From Bacillus cereus (GTDB taxonomy: Bacteria > Bacillota > Bacilli > Bacillales > Bacillaceae_G), in contig NZ_CP089518.1 of the NCBI RefSeq assembly GCF_025917685.1, forward strand, positions 3,535,001 through 3,599,000: a stretch of 64,000 nucleotides of DNA, read 5' to 3'. Numbering within the stretch: the first letter of the stretch is position 1; each line of letters starts with the position of its first letter. Of the stretch, positions 37,609-47,281 are shown one piece after another. The position numbers and the translations under genes were made by a program. The notes under the pieces were generated by a model. That model did not search any database. It was not told the DNA's origin and was given only the letters and a program-made list of their open reading frames with translations.

Positions 37609-38827
37609 TGTATAAATGATAAAACCCATATTTTGTAGAGCGCTCTCTAATTTGTTGACGACTTCCACTTAAATTAAGAGGGAAGACTTCAGTCGGTTCA
37701 TCCTTAATCGCCAATCCAACAAATACTGTTCCTGGTTCTTTATACTCTGAAGCATCAGGTCCTGCCACCCCAGTAAAACTAATTCCGATATCTGCTTTTA
37801 ACAGTTCCTTTACATTTTCAGCAAGATAACGAGCACATTGTTTACTAACCGCGCCGTCAGTACGTAACACTTCTTCAGGTACATGTAAAATTTGTTGCTT
37901 TACTTCATTTTGATAACAAACGACACCGCCTTTAAACACAGACGAAACACCCGCATTTTCTGTTACTTGATTTCCAAAGAGACCGCCTGTTAAACTTTCT
38001 GCACATGCTAAAGTTAACCCTTTTTCCTTCAATAACTCTATTGCCTTGTAATGAAGAAAATCTTGGTCATATCCATAGAAAAATTCTCCTACTCTTTCTA
38101 AAATCAAATTTTCCACATGTTGAATTAGTTTCTCCGCCTCATTCGCATCATGATGTTTTGCAGTTAAACGTAATGTCACTTCTCCATCATTTGCGAGTGG
38201 TGCAATGGTCGGGTTCGTTTGTCCATCAATTAAATCTTGAACTTTTACCTCTAATTGAGATTCCCCAATACCGAAAAAGCGAAGAACGCGAGAATAAATA
38301 TTTTCCCCTGTTGTAAAGTTACGTAAAAAAGGCTCTACGTAACTTACATACATCGGCTTCATTTCTTTTGGTGGCCCTGGTAATAAAATATAAACTTTTC
38401 CGTTTTTATTTAACCCCATGCCAGGCGCCATACCGTGATCATTCGCAAACACAGTCGATCCACTTAGAACGAGCGCCTGCTTTTTATTATTTTCCGTAAA
38501 TTCACGGCCTGTACGCTTAAAATAATCGCTTATAGATGTTAATGCTGTTTCATCATACACAAGCTCTTCACCTAAGCTAGACGCTATTGTTTCTTTCGTC
38601 AAATCGTCTTTTGTCGGCCCTAATCCGCCCGTAAAAATAAGCATATCAGCGCGCTCTTCAGCCAATTCAATTGCCTTTTGTAATCGCTTGTTATTATCAC
38701 CCACAACAGTATGATAGTACACATTTATTCCAATTGAAGCTAACTTTTCAGATAAAAACTGGGCATTTGTATTTGCAATTTGTCCAAGTAACAATTCAGT
38801 TCCAACCGCAATAATCTCAGCATTCAT
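37589..38827 (-). CDS. cinA: CinA-family protein (competence/damage-inducible)
   Basis: 412 residues. N-terminal MoaB/MogA-like domain ([29 protein letters not shown]) and C-terminal CinA deamidase domain ([43 protein letters not shown]). The family handles pyridine nucleotides: ADP-ribose pyrophosphatase and/or NMN deamidase. Normal length and in its usual place between pgsA and recA. Confidence 0.96.
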   Translation of the reverse strand: MNAEIIAVGTELLLGQIANTNAQFLSEKLASIGINVYYHTVVGDNNKRLQKAIELAEERADMLIFTGGLGPTKDDLTKETIASSLGEELVYDETALTSISDYFKRTGREFTENNKKQALVLSGSTVFANDHGMAPGMGLNKNGKVYILLPGPPKEMKPMYVSYVEPFLRNFTTGENIYSRVLRFFGIGESQLEVKVQDLIDGQTNPTIAPLANDGEVTLRLTAKHHDANEAEKLIQHVENLILERVGEFFYGYDQDFLHYKAIELLKEKGLTLACAESLTGGLFGNQVTENAGVSSVFKGGVVCYQNEVKQQILHVPEEVLRTDGAVSKQCARYLAENVKELLKADIGISFTGVAGPDASEYKEPGTVFVGLAIKDEPTEVFPLNLSGSRQQIRERSTKYGFYHLYKKLEEI

Positions 38828-38848
38828 CCCAATTCCCCCATAAAACTT

Positions 38849-39427
38849 CTATTTTGAGTTTACAAAAGCAGCCCTATTTTTCCAGAAATAATCCCATCCT
38901 GAAATAACAGTAAAGATTAATGCAATCCATATGAAAATATCAGCAACTGGGATATGGATTAAATTTAAAGGTACATCGTGTAATAAATACGCTGCAATCG
39001 CAATAATTTGTGTCCATGTCTTAATTTTCCCTAACTGATTTGCTGCCACTACTTCCCCTGTCCCAGCAAGTACAAGGCGTAAACCTGTTACTGCAAACTC
39101 ACGGCTTATAATTACAATAACGATCCAAGCAGGTACATATTGCATTTCTACCAATGTGATAAGTGCTGCCGAAACAAGTAATTTATCCGCTAACGGGTCA
39201 AGGAATTTCCCTAAATTCGTTACAAGATTATACTTTCTTGCATAATGTCCATCAATCCAATCTGTAGCCGAAGCAATAATAAAGATAAGTGCCCCTACTA
39301 AATGTTGAATTGGTAACTCTACATCACCAATTATTAATGAGCCCCACTCAAAGGGCGCTAACATAATTACCATAAAAATTGGAATTAAGAAGATTCTAGA
39401 TATTGTAATTTTATTTGGTAAATTCAC
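38849..39427 (-). CDS. pgsA: CDP-diacylglycerol-glycerol-3-phosphate 3-phosphatidyltransferase
   Basis: 192-residue membrane enzyme with the CDP-alcohol phosphotransferase motif seen as ATDWIDGHYARKYNLVTNLGKFLDPLADK (first metal-binding DG..AR, then G..LDP.ADK). Makes phosphatidylglycerol phosphate, the precursor of PG, on which LtaS-type synthases depend. GTG start with GGAGG seven bases upstream. Confidence 0.97.
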   Translation of the reverse strand: MNLPNKITISRIFLIPIFMVIMLAPFEWGSLIIGDVELPIQHLVGALIFIIASATDWIDGHYARKYNLVTNLGKFLDPLADKLLVSAALITLVEMQYVPAWIVIVIISREFAVTGLRLVLAGTGEVVAANQLGKIKTWTQIIAIAAYLLHDVPLNLIHIPVADIFIWIALIFTVISGWDYFWKNRAAFVNSK

Positions 39428-39464
39428 AGCTATTCCTCCATCATATCAAAAACATTTGTTCATT

Positions 39465-39489
39465 GAAAAAAGTCATCGAAGCGATGACT
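39465..39489 (-). terminator. Hairpin between ymfM and pgsA
   Basis: Stem AGTCATCG/CGATGACT with six T on the minus strand; can stop transcription after ymfM although pgsA follows on the same strand, so it may be partial. Confidence 0.65.
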
Positions 39490-39490
39490 G

Positions 39491-40402
39491 TTATTGTGCA
39501 GGTTGCCCTATCCCTTGGTTTTTTATCACCAATCTTTGGTGATATTCTTTTTCTGGATCCAATGGGAAAGCAACCACTTGGCCATTCAGTTTAATTTCAA
39601 CATTCGGTGCACTTCCGATATTAAGTCGCACTTCTTTTACTGTTGATAAATCACGTTTTTCTGTTTGACCACCTTGTACTGTAGTGTTTAGAATTTCGTT
39701 ACCCGCATCATCTTTAACATCTACATAACTCGCACCTTTACCCGATATTTCCAGTTCTAATGTTTTATTATTATGAATTTCCAAAGTAGATACCTTACCA
39801 GTTGTTCCAACTACTTTTATCTCTTGCTGTCCAGTTGGTTGTGCTGGTTGTTCCTCTTTCTTTGGCTCTTCTTTTTTTGGTTCTTCTTTTTTTGGTTCTT
39901 CCGCTTTCTCTTCATCTTTCTTCGTATCTAGCGGAGAATTTTTTGCTTTTTGAACTTCAATTTTCTCACTTTGAGCATTTGGAACGTGCCTATCATCTTT
40001 TCCAGTTAACGCTTGAATAACAAACCAGACTACCACTCCAAATGCAATTACTAATAACGCAATCAAAATTTTTGGCATATGATCTGCAATTGGCCATGAT
40101 GAAGATTTTTGCATTGTTTCTTGTGTTTTCTGTCCAGTTGATACTTGTGGAACATCGTGTTTTTCAGATTGTGGTATCGTACTCTGATATTCTACAAGCA
40201 GTTCCTCTCCATTTAACCCAACCGCATCTGCGTGTTGTTTAATGAATGCACGCGCATAAAAAGCCCCTGGCAATACATCATAATTGCCTTCTTCAATCGC
40301 TACTAAATGGCGTTTTTGAATTTTTGTAATTTCATGCAGCTGATCAATAGACAAGCCTTTCGCTTCTCTTGCTTCTGTCAGCTTTTGTCCTAATTCCGTC
40401 AC
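39491..40402 (-). CDS. ymfM: RodZ-like HTH membrane protein (YmfM)
   Basis: About 303 residues. Cytoplasmic Xre-type helix-turn-helix (LTEAREAKGLSIDQLHEITK, residues 5-60), one membrane helix (about 110-130), a charged KEEPKKEEPKKEE repeat linker (about 170-190) and an extracytoplasmic RodZ C-terminal domain. RodZ-type proteins link MreB to cell shape control. I choose the GTG at 40402 with GAGGTG six bases before it; an in-frame GTG three codons earlier is part of that site. Confidence 0.88.
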   Translation of the reverse strand: MTELGQKLTEAREAKGLSIDQLHEITKIQKRHLVAIEEGNYDVLPGAFYARAFIKQHADAVGLNGEELLVEYQSTIPQSEKHDVPQVSTGQKTQETMQKSSSWPIADHMPKILIALLVIAFGVVVWFVIQALTGKDDRHVPNAQSEKIEVQKAKNSPLDTKKDEEKAEEPKKEEPKKEEPKKEEQPAQPTGQQEIKVVGTTGKVSTLEIHNNKTLELEISGKGASYVDVKDDAGNEILNTTVQGGQTEKRDLSTVKEVRLNIGSAPNVEIKLNGQVVAFPLDPEKEYHQRLVIKNQGIGQPAQ

Positions 40403-40423
40403 TACTAACACCTCAATATTTCT

Positions 40424-41209
40424 TTAAAAGTCAAACATAGAGAAATTATTTTGCGTACCTTGCTCAATTTCATCTACTAAATTATATTGAATTTCTTCAT
40501 CATAATCGTTACGCAATTCGATAATATAATCAAAATCATCCAATGTGTATTCCGACTGACTCACAAATACATCTGGATGTTCCACAACTTTCGTTGCAGG
40601 CAACCTCATGATTTCACGAACAAGCTGCCAATGTCTTTCATTTGCACGCTTTGTTGATACAATTCCATCTAGTATGAAAATATTATCGTCGCTATACTCA
40701 TCTTCAATCAATTGGCTACGAACAGTTTGCTTAATAAGAGTCGATGATACGAATAGCCATCTCTTATTTGCACAAACACTTGCGGCAACAATGGATTCTG
40801 TTTTTCCGACACGAGGCATTCCTCGTATCCCAATTAGCTTATGACCTTCTTTTTTCATTATCTCCGCCATAAAGTCTACAAGTAAGCCTAATTCATCACG
40901 TACAAATCGAAATGTCTTCTTATCATCTGCATCTCGTTGTATGTACCTACCATGTCTAACTGCTAGCTTATCTCTAAGCTTTGGCGGACGATATTTCGTT
41001 ACCGTTATATTATCCATCGTATTTAGAATTGATTCAAGTCTAGAGATTTGCTCTTGATTATCACACATAAGTAGAAGTCCACGTCGTGCATTATCTACAC
41101 CATTAATTGTGACAATATTGATGCCAAGCATACCGATTAACGAAGAAACGTCACCAAGTAAGCCAGGTCGGTTTTTATGTATTTCATATTCAAAATACCA
41201 TTCAATCAT
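40424..41209 (-). CDS. ymfK: DUF3388 protein YmfK
   Basis: 261 residues. N-terminal ACT-like part (LGDVSSLIGMLGINIVTING) and a DUF3388 body with a P-loop-like GMPRVGKTESIV near residue 135. Function unknown. Start ATG has GGGGGAG. Sits between ymfJ and ymfM in the conserved ymf cluster. Confidence 0.9.
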   Translation of the reverse strand: MIEWYFEYEIHKNRPGLLGDVSSLIGMLGINIVTINGVDNARRGLLLMCDNQEQISRLESILNTMDNITVTKYRPPKLRDKLAVRHGRYIQRDADDKKTFRFVRDELGLLVDFMAEIMKKEGHKLIGIRGMPRVGKTESIVAASVCANKRWLFVSSTLIKQTVRSQLIEDEYSDDNIFILDGIVSTKRANERHWQLVREIMRLPATKVVEHPDVFVSQSEYTLDDFDYIIELRNDYDEEIQYNLVDEIEQGTQNNFSMFDF

Positions 41210-41314
41210 CCAAGATCACTCCCCCACGCTTACTTTACACCTACGTACTATATTATATGATTTCACCTTAATAGGGAAGCTAAATGTATAATCTATCCCT
41301 CTTAATTATTATAC

Positions 41315-41350
41315 AAAAAAAGTAGAGAGGAGTTTCTCCTCTCTACTTTT
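41315..41350 (-). terminator. ymfJ terminator
   Basis: Fourteen-bp stem (41319-41332 / 41336-41349) with a long T-run on the minus strand. Confidence 0.85.
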
Positions 41351-41597
41351 ACTTATGTTGTACAAACTTCACCATTAAATTTGCGATTGTATGTTGCTCT
41401 TGTTCATCAGCAACTTTCCAAAGCTCAGACAATAATTTTTCTTGATCGTTGCGCGCTTCTACTTCATTTGCTAAATAATCACCAACACGAAATGCCATAT
41501 CTGATACGGCACCACCATCAAGCCCTTTTCCTCCCGCTTGTTCTAAACGTTCTCCTAAAAAGCTCTTCCACTGATCAAAATTATCTAACACTGACAT
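41349..41597 (-). CDS. ymfJ: DUF3243 protein YmfJ
   Basis: 82 residues from the ATG at 41597, with GAGGTG upstream. The DUF3243 sequence MSVLDNFDQWKSFLGERL and YLANEVEARNDQEKLLSELW is all-helical. Unknown function; B. subtilis YmfJ is the counterpart, in the same position. Confidence 0.93.
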   Translation of the reverse strand: MSVLDNFDQWKSFLGERLEQAGGKGLDGGAVSDMAFRVGDYLANEVEARNDQEKLLSELWKVADEQEQHTIANLMVKFVQHK

Positions 41598-41672
41598 GTT
41601 TAAGCACCTCACTACTTAGTAATAGAATCATGCTTAATTTGTACATTTTTTTATTTTTTATGTAAGAAATTT

Positions 41673-42386
41673 TTAACAATGCCAACCGCCATTCACTCCA
41701 ATAATTTGTCCAGTTATGTAAGATGCTCCTGGTGATACGAGGAATGATACCGTTTTTGCTACCTCTTCTGGTAATCCCAATCTACCTAATGGAATCTCTT
41801 CAGCAATTTCATTCTTATCCTCTTCTGAAAATACACTTAGCATTTCCGTTTCAATTGCTCCTGGTGATACTGCATTAACACGTAATCCACTTAATGAAAC
41901 TTCTTTTGCTAAAGCTTTTACATAAGAATTTTGCGCACCTTTTACCATTGAGTAAAGCACTTCACATGATGCGCCAATTTGTCCCCATATAGACGAAATA
42001 AGTACAATGTTACCGCTTTTTCGCTGAATCATTGGCGGAAGTGCCATTGATAGTAGTTTATAGATGCTCTTCACTTGAAGTTCCACCATATAATCCAATT
42101 CATCGTTTGTTACATCTGTTACTAGCCCAAAGATACTCTTCCCAGCTGCGTATACGATAACATCAATGGGATGTTTAATTTGTCCCCACAACTGCTCTGC
42201 TCCATCACTAGAAGCTAAATTTGCTTGAACAGGAATCACTTCAGCCCATTCCTTCTGTAACTCATTTACCTTCTCTTCACTGTTATTGTAATGAACATAT
42301 ACTGTATATCCATCCTGAATTAATTGTTTTGAAATAGCAGAGCCGATTCCTCCGCTCCCTCCAGTTACTAATGCATATTTTTTCAT
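41673..42386 (-). CDS. ymfI: SDR family protein YmfI, EF-P 5-aminopentanone reductase
   Basis: 237-residue classic SDR: TGGSGGIG, NIVLISSIWG, Tyr/Lys in YSMVKGA, and GVNGGW at the C-terminus. In B. subtilis YmfI completes 5-aminopentanol modification of elongation factor P and affects swarming. Equivalent genomic position supports the same role here; general ketoacyl reductase activity remains possible. Confidence 0.9.
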   Translation of the reverse strand: MKKYALVTGGSGGIGSAISKQLIQDGYTVYVHYNNSEEKVNELQKEWAEVIPVQANLASSDGAEQLWGQIKHPIDVIVYAAGKSIFGLVTDVTNDELDYMVELQVKSIYKLLSMALPPMIQRKSGNIVLISSIWGQIGASCEVLYSMVKGAQNSYVKALAKEVSLSGLRVNAVSPGAIETEMLSVFSEEDKNEIAEEIPLGRLGLPEEVAKTVSFLVSPGASYITGQIIGVNGGWHC

Positions 42387-42430
42387 AATTTCCCTCTCTT
42401 ATCTCTACAAGCTCATTTTTCATACAACTA

Positions 42431-42480
42431 AATAATACCCTCATCTTATAATTTATCAATGATAAGATGAGGGTATTATT
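42431..42480 (-). terminator. ymfH terminator
   Basis: Perfect 19-bp inverted repeat (42431-42449 / 42462-42480) just past the ymfH stop. Confidence 0.75.
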
Positions 42481-42490
42481 ATGAAACCTT

Positions 42491-43777
42491 TTATTTTTTC
42501 GGTAAAACTTGACAAACACTCATTTTTTCTTCTGATAATAATAATTTTGCTACTTCTTGTAAATCTTGAACAGTTAGACCTTCTAATACAGTCAATGCAT
42601 CAAACAAGCTAGATTCATTAAACGCATATCGTGTAAATTGATTTGCAATATATTCCGGTGAATTCAACGATCGTAAAAAACCACCAATTTTCTTTTTCTT
42701 TACTCGTTCTAATGCTGCCTCATCTAATTGATCATAATTTGTGTTTAATAAAATACCTTTCAAACGCTCTTCCAATTCATCAGGTTGCTTCGTATCACCG
42801 CCAACCATTGCAAAACCGAAGTTATTCTCTTCCGTATAGTCATATGAGAACGAATCATCAATAAGCCCTTCATTATATAAAGCTTCGTAATGAACAGAAC
42901 TTTTTCCAAATAAATAATCTAAAAGTAACGTAAGCGCAATTTCTTGTTTTAAAAGGGCTTTCCCTTTTTCTTGTAAATTCGTTGCTTTAATACCGACTAA
43001 ACATTTTGGAGTTTGAACAGGCATTAAAATAATCTTTTTCTTTTCATTTACTTCTTCTGGTTCCTCTTCAAAAGAACGAACGATTTCCGGTTGGTTTTCG
43101 TAATCTTTTTTCTCTTGATTTTCACGAACTAAATCCATTGTTTTTTCAGGATCAATCGCTCCAACAACAAACAATAACATATTGCTTGGATGGTAAAAAG
43201 TCTCATAACACTCATACAATAGGTCTTTTGTAATTTTACTAATAGACTCAATCGTCCCTGCAATATCAATTTTAATTGGATGTTTCACAAACAAGCTATC
43301 GATTAATCCAAAATATAAACGCCAATCTGGATTATCTTGGTACATTTGAATTTCTTGGCCGATAATACCTTTTTCTTTTTCAACCGTTTTTTCTGAGAAA
43401 TACGGTTCTTGAACAAAATTTAACAACGTATTTAAATTTCGCTCTACATTTGATGTACAAGAAAAAAGGTAAGCAGTTCTCGTAAAGGATGTAAAAGCAT
43501 TTGCTGAAGCACCTTGTTTACTAAACAATTGAAATGCGTCATGGTCCTCCTTTTCGAACAATTTATGCTCAAGAAAATGAGCAATCCCATCTGGCACACG
43601 AGTCATTTCTTCTTTTCCAAGTGGGACAAACGTATTATCAACAGAACCGTACTTCGTCGTAAATGTCGCAAATGTTTTATTAAATCCTTGTTTCGGTAAA
43701 ATGTATACATCTAAACCATTCGGAAGTTTTTCATAATATAGTGTCTCTTTTAATTGCTCATACACAATTTTCTCCAT
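42491..43777 (-). CDS. ymfH: M16-family zinc protease-like YmfH
   Basis: 428 residues with the inverted zinc motif HFLEHKLFEK (HxxEH) and a downstream Glu in KEKGIIGQEIQMY, so it is the catalytically competent partner. The start follows the ymfF stop directly. The pair resembles the two half-barrels of mitochondrial processing peptidase or insulinase. Natural substrate unknown. Confidence 0.94.
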   Translation of the reverse strand: MEKIVYEQLKETLYYEKLPNGLDVYILPKQGFNKTFATFTTKYGSVDNTFVPLGKEEMTRVPDGIAHFLEHKLFEKEDHDAFQLFSKQGASANAFTSFTRTAYLFSCTSNVERNLNTLLNFVQEPYFSEKTVEKEKGIIGQEIQMYQDNPDWRLYFGLIDSLFVKHPIKIDIAGTIESISKITKDLLYECYETFYHPSNMLLFVVGAIDPEKTMDLVRENQEKKDYENQPEIVRSFEEEPEEVNEKKKIILMPVQTPKCLVGIKATNLQEKGKALLKQEIALTLLLDYLFGKSSVHYEALYNEGLIDDSFSYDYTEENNFGFAMVGGDTKQPDELEERLKGILLNTNYDQLDEAALERVKKKKIGGFLRSLNSPEYIANQFTRYAFNESSLFDALTVLEGLTVQDLQEVAKLLLSEEKMSVCQVLPKK

Positions 43778-45052
43778 CTATTCTCCCTCCGTTCCATGTA
43801 AAAAGTAAATTGTATCTAGTTCAATATTTTTAGCAACTTTCACAATCTCTTCTTTCGTCACACTTTCTATACCCGTAAGCCATTCTTCAACTGGACGTGT
43901 ACGATCTGAAATAACGCCATGATATAGCATTTCCACAAATCCACGCGGTGTATCAATTGCCTCTAATACTTGATTTTGAATGACACTTTTTGTTTGATGC
44001 ATCTCTTCTTCAGAAAAATCACCATTTTGCATCGCTAGCATTTGTTCTTTTATAATTTCAACTGCTTTTTCATAATTTTTCGCTTCGATTCCTGACATAA
44101 CAAACAACAAGCCTTTATGGCTTTCAAAGCGTGATGCTGCATAGTACGCTAAACTATTTTTTTCACGCACATTTACGAATAGCTTCGAATGAGAAAAGCC
44201 TCCAAATAACCCATTGAACAATTGCAGTGCGAAATAATCTTCATCTTTATATGTGACAAACGTACGATAACCGATGTGTAATTTGCTTTGTTTTAATTCT
44301 TGTTTTTCAACAACTTCTTTTTCTTCATTATTTCGCTTATGAAGGAGTACATTTCTTTCTCTCACAGGACGCGCTGAAATAGAAAAATACTTACTTACAA
44401 GGTCAACTGCACTTTCTGAAATATCACCAATAATATATAGATCCATTTCATCTTCTGCTAACACTTTTTGATAATATTGATATAGACTTTCATTTGTAAT
44501 AGAAGCAACACTCTCTTTTTTTCCATTTGCACTTAATCGATACGGTTCTACTTTGCACATTTCTTCGATTAAACGCTCGTTTGCATAGCGCATTTTATCA
44601 TCATAAGTAGCTTCAATTCGCTGCAAGAGCGCTCTTTTTTCACTTTCTACGATAGAAGGTAGGAAACTATTCCCCTCTGTTGCTGGATGTAAAACAATAT
44701 CTGATAACATAGAAAGCGCTTTTTCAAATAACGGTGGTGCATCATGTAAATATACTTCATTTGCGATATCTACATAAATAGAGATGATATGGTCTTCCCC
44801 TTTTTTACTTACATCTACCGCTAAAGAAGATCCATATAATTCTTCTAAATATTGACGAAGACGAATTACAGAAGGCAGTTTTTCTGTCGCACTTTGCAAT
44901 ACGTATGGCAATAGGGCACGCTCTGTCACCGTCTCCTCATTTAAAGGTGCTTTAAAACGAAATACAAAGGTATTTGTTTTATATTTATCAGTCGGAATAA
45001 TATGTACTCGCAAGCCACCTAATTCATGTAGTTGCTGTTCCATTAGTTTCAT
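43778..45052 (-). CDS. ymfF: M16-family peptidase-like YmfF
   Basis: 424 residues of M16 fold lacking the HxxEH zinc motif (VLQSATEKLPS at the corresponding place), so probably the non-catalytic partner of YmfH. The second-domain REKNSLAYYAASRFESHKGL motif that closes the active site of its partner is present. ATG has AAGGAGGG six bases upstream. YmfF and YmfH genes abut. Confidence 0.93.
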   Translation of the reverse strand: MKLMEQQLHELGGLRVHIIPTDKYKTNTFVFRFKAPLNEETVTERALLPYVLQSATEKLPSVIRLRQYLEELYGSSLAVDVSKKGEDHIISIYVDIANEVYLHDAPPLFEKALSMLSDIVLHPATEGNSFLPSIVESEKRALLQRIEATYDDKMRYANERLIEEMCKVEPYRLSANGKKESVASITNESLYQYYQKVLAEDEMDLYIIGDISESAVDLVSKYFSISARPVRERNVLLHKRNNEEKEVVEKQELKQSKLHIGYRTFVTYKDEDYFALQLFNGLFGGFSHSKLFVNVREKNSLAYYAASRFESHKGLLFVMSGIEAKNYEKAVEIIKEQMLAMQNGDFSEEEMHQTKSVIQNQVLEAIDTPRGFVEMLYHGVISDRTRPVEEWLTGIESVTKEEIVKVAKNIELDTIYFLHGTEGE

Positions 45053-45214
45053 TAATAGCCCTCCTTTACGTATGTAGGAATATTCCTCTTCAATATACAG
45101 TTTTTAGAAATAAAAAATCAACTTTTCTTCCTTATTATGCTTACATTTGAGTCTTTCTAAAAACTTTAATATGTAAGGAACATAGTAAATTTCCGTATTA
45201 AATATATTCTATGT

Positions 45215-45246
45215 AAAAAAGCCCGCACTAATGTGCGAGCTTTTCT
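45215..45246 (-). terminator. nup operon terminator
   Basis: GC-rich stem (GCCCGCAC/GTGCGAGC) with flanking A/T runs directly after nupQ. Confidence 0.85.
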
Positions 45247-45262
45247 TATACTTTCTAAATAC

Positions 45263-46222
45263 TCATCGTTTTCCTTTTTCATAAGGCGTTCCTAATGCTT
45301 TCGGAGCTTCAGATCGGCCCACAAAACCAACAAGTGCTAATATTGTAAATACATACGGTAATATCGTTAAGAATACACTTGGAATTTCTTTTAATACAGG
45401 AATTGTACCACCTGTTATCCCAAGTGATTGAGCAAATCCGAAGAATAGAGCTGCTCCAAGGGCGCCTAGTGGATTCCACTTACCGAAAATCATAGCTGCT
45501 AATGCTAAGAAACCTTGTCCAGTAATTGTAGCACCTGAGAAGTTACCAGAAATCGACATTGCAAAGACCGCACCACCCACTCCTGCAAACATTCCAGATA
45601 TACAAACTGCAATATAGCGCATTTTATATACATTAATCCCCATCGTATCTGCTGCCATTGGATGTTCACCAACTGCACGAAGACGAAGACCGAACGGCGT
45701 TTTATAAATAATGTACCAGACAACAAAAGCTAAAATAATAGCAATATATGATGTTAACGGTACATTTGAGAAAAAGATTTTCCCGATTACCGGAATATCT
45801 GAAAGTCCTGGAACATCAATTTTTTCAATACGGTATTGAATAAAATCAGTTTGTCCTTTACCAAAGATTTTCTTAATCGCAAATACAGTTAAACCGAGAG
45901 CCAAAAAGTTAATCGCTACTCCACTTACTACTTGATCCGCACGGAATGTAATAGATGCTACTGCGTGAAGAAGTGCAAATAACCCACTACCAATTGCTGC
46001 AAATAATAGTGCAATCCAAGGAGTCATCGCTCCCCACGTATCACCCATTAATAACGTTGTAACGATACCAGTAAATGCACCAAATAACATTAAACCTTCT
46101 AACGCTATATTTACAACTCCAGAACGTTCACTGAACACCCCACCTAACGCCGTAAAAATAAGTGGCGCTGCCGTATATAACGTACCAGTCACAAGAATGG
46201 CTAAAATATCAATAAAGCTCAT
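45263..46222 (-). CDS. nupQ: Nucleoside ABC transporter permease NupQ
   Basis: 319 residues, about nine membrane helices, BPD_transp_2 family: FTALGGVFSERSGVVNIALEGLML and KMRYIAVCISGMFAGVGGA. Second permease of the guanosine importer known as NupNOPQ (YufNOPQ) in B. subtilis. The start follows nupP by one base. Last gene of the riboswitch-controlled operon. Confidence 0.93.
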   Translation of the reverse strand: MSFIDILAILVTGTLYTAAPLIFTALGGVFSERSGVVNIALEGLMLFGAFTGIVTTLLMGDTWGAMTPWIALLFAAIGSGLFALLHAVASITFRADQVVSGVAINFLALGLTVFAIKKIFGKGQTDFIQYRIEKIDVPGLSDIPVIGKIFFSNVPLTSYIAIILAFVVWYIIYKTPFGLRLRAVGEHPMAADTMGINVYKMRYIAVCISGMFAGVGGAVFAMSISGNFSGATITGQGFLALAAMIFGKWNPLGALGAALFFGFAQSLGITGGTIPVLKEIPSVFLTILPYVFTILALVGFVGRSEAPKALGTPYEKGKR

Positions 46223-47281
46223 TTATTTCCCCTCCTTGCTCATGCGTGTAAGTGCCCAGCGTAAAACATAACTGCAAGCAACAAAGAAAATAATGCATGC
46301 GATAATAACATTAATTAACTCAGAAGGTACATCTGCTTCAAAATTCATTTGCGGGGCTGCACTTTTCAAACCACCGAACAGTAAAGCCGATAATAATATA
46401 CCAAACGGATTATTTCCTCCAAGAAGAGCTACCGCAATCCCATCGAATCCAATACCAGTAAACGACGTCATTGCTGTCATACTTTGGAATGTTCCTAGAC
46501 CTTCCATTGCCCCACCAATTCCAGCAAAAGCACCAGCAATTGTCATTGATAATACAACATTACGAGAGACTTTCATCCCTGCATATTGCGATGCATTTTG
46601 GTTAAAACCAACCGATTTCAACTCATATCCTAACGTAGTTCTATCTAACAAGAACCACATTACAATAGCAATTATAATAGCTACAACAATTCCCCAGTGC
46701 AAACGAGATCCATCTGTCAATGAAGATAGCCAATCAGAAGCTAATGAAGCACTCGCCTGTACATCATAAGATTTCTCGTTACCTTCATGTATAAAACGTT
46801 TAATAAGGTCATACGTAACATAAAGCGCAATGTAGTTCATCATAATTGTTACAATTACTTCATTTACTTTAAGCTTTCCTTTTAAATATCCAGGTATAAA
46901 ACCCCATAAACCACCAGCAATCGCGGCTACTAAAATAGATAATGGAATATGCAAAAATGCCGGTAGCGATACTGCGTAACCAAACCAAACAGCGGCAAGC
47001 CACCCAACTAATAATTGTCCTTCTACCCCAATGTTAAAAAGACCGGTACGAAATGCAAATGCCACGGAAAGTCCTGCTAACACAAGCGGAATCATCGTAC
47101 GTAACGTTTCACCAATCGCTTGCGGATTCCCAACCATTCCTTCCCAAAGCGCTGCATACCCAACAATTGGATCATATCCACTAACTAACATTACAATGGC
47201 ACCAACAATTAAACCAAAAATAACGGATAATACGGGAACTAAAATATTAATTGTTCGCTCCGTTAAAAATTTTTTAGCCAT
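46223..47281 (-). CDS. nupP: Nucleoside ABC transporter permease NupP
   Basis: 352 residues, multiple membrane helices, permease of the same family as NupQ: AFRTGLFNIGVEGQLLVGW and VSRNVVLSMTIAGAFAGIGG. Start overlaps the end of nupO by 8 bases and has GAAGGTG within it. Forms the heterodimeric channel with NupQ. Confidence 0.93.
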   Translation of the reverse strand: MAKKFLTERTINILVPVLSVIFGLIVGAIVMLVSGYDPIVGYAALWEGMVGNPQAIGETLRTMIPLVLAGLSVAFAFRTGLFNIGVEGQLLVGWLAAVWFGYAVSLPAFLHIPLSILVAAIAGGLWGFIPGYLKGKLKVNEVIVTIMMNYIALYVTYDLIKRFIHEGNEKSYDVQASASLASDWLSSLTDGSRLHWGIVVAIIIAIVMWFLLDRTTLGYELKSVGFNQNASQYAGMKVSRNVVLSMTIAGAFAGIGGAMEGLGTFQSMTAMTSFTGIGFDGIAVALLGGNNPFGILLSALLFGGLKSAAPQMNFEADVPSELINVIIACIIFFVACSYVLRWALTRMSKEGK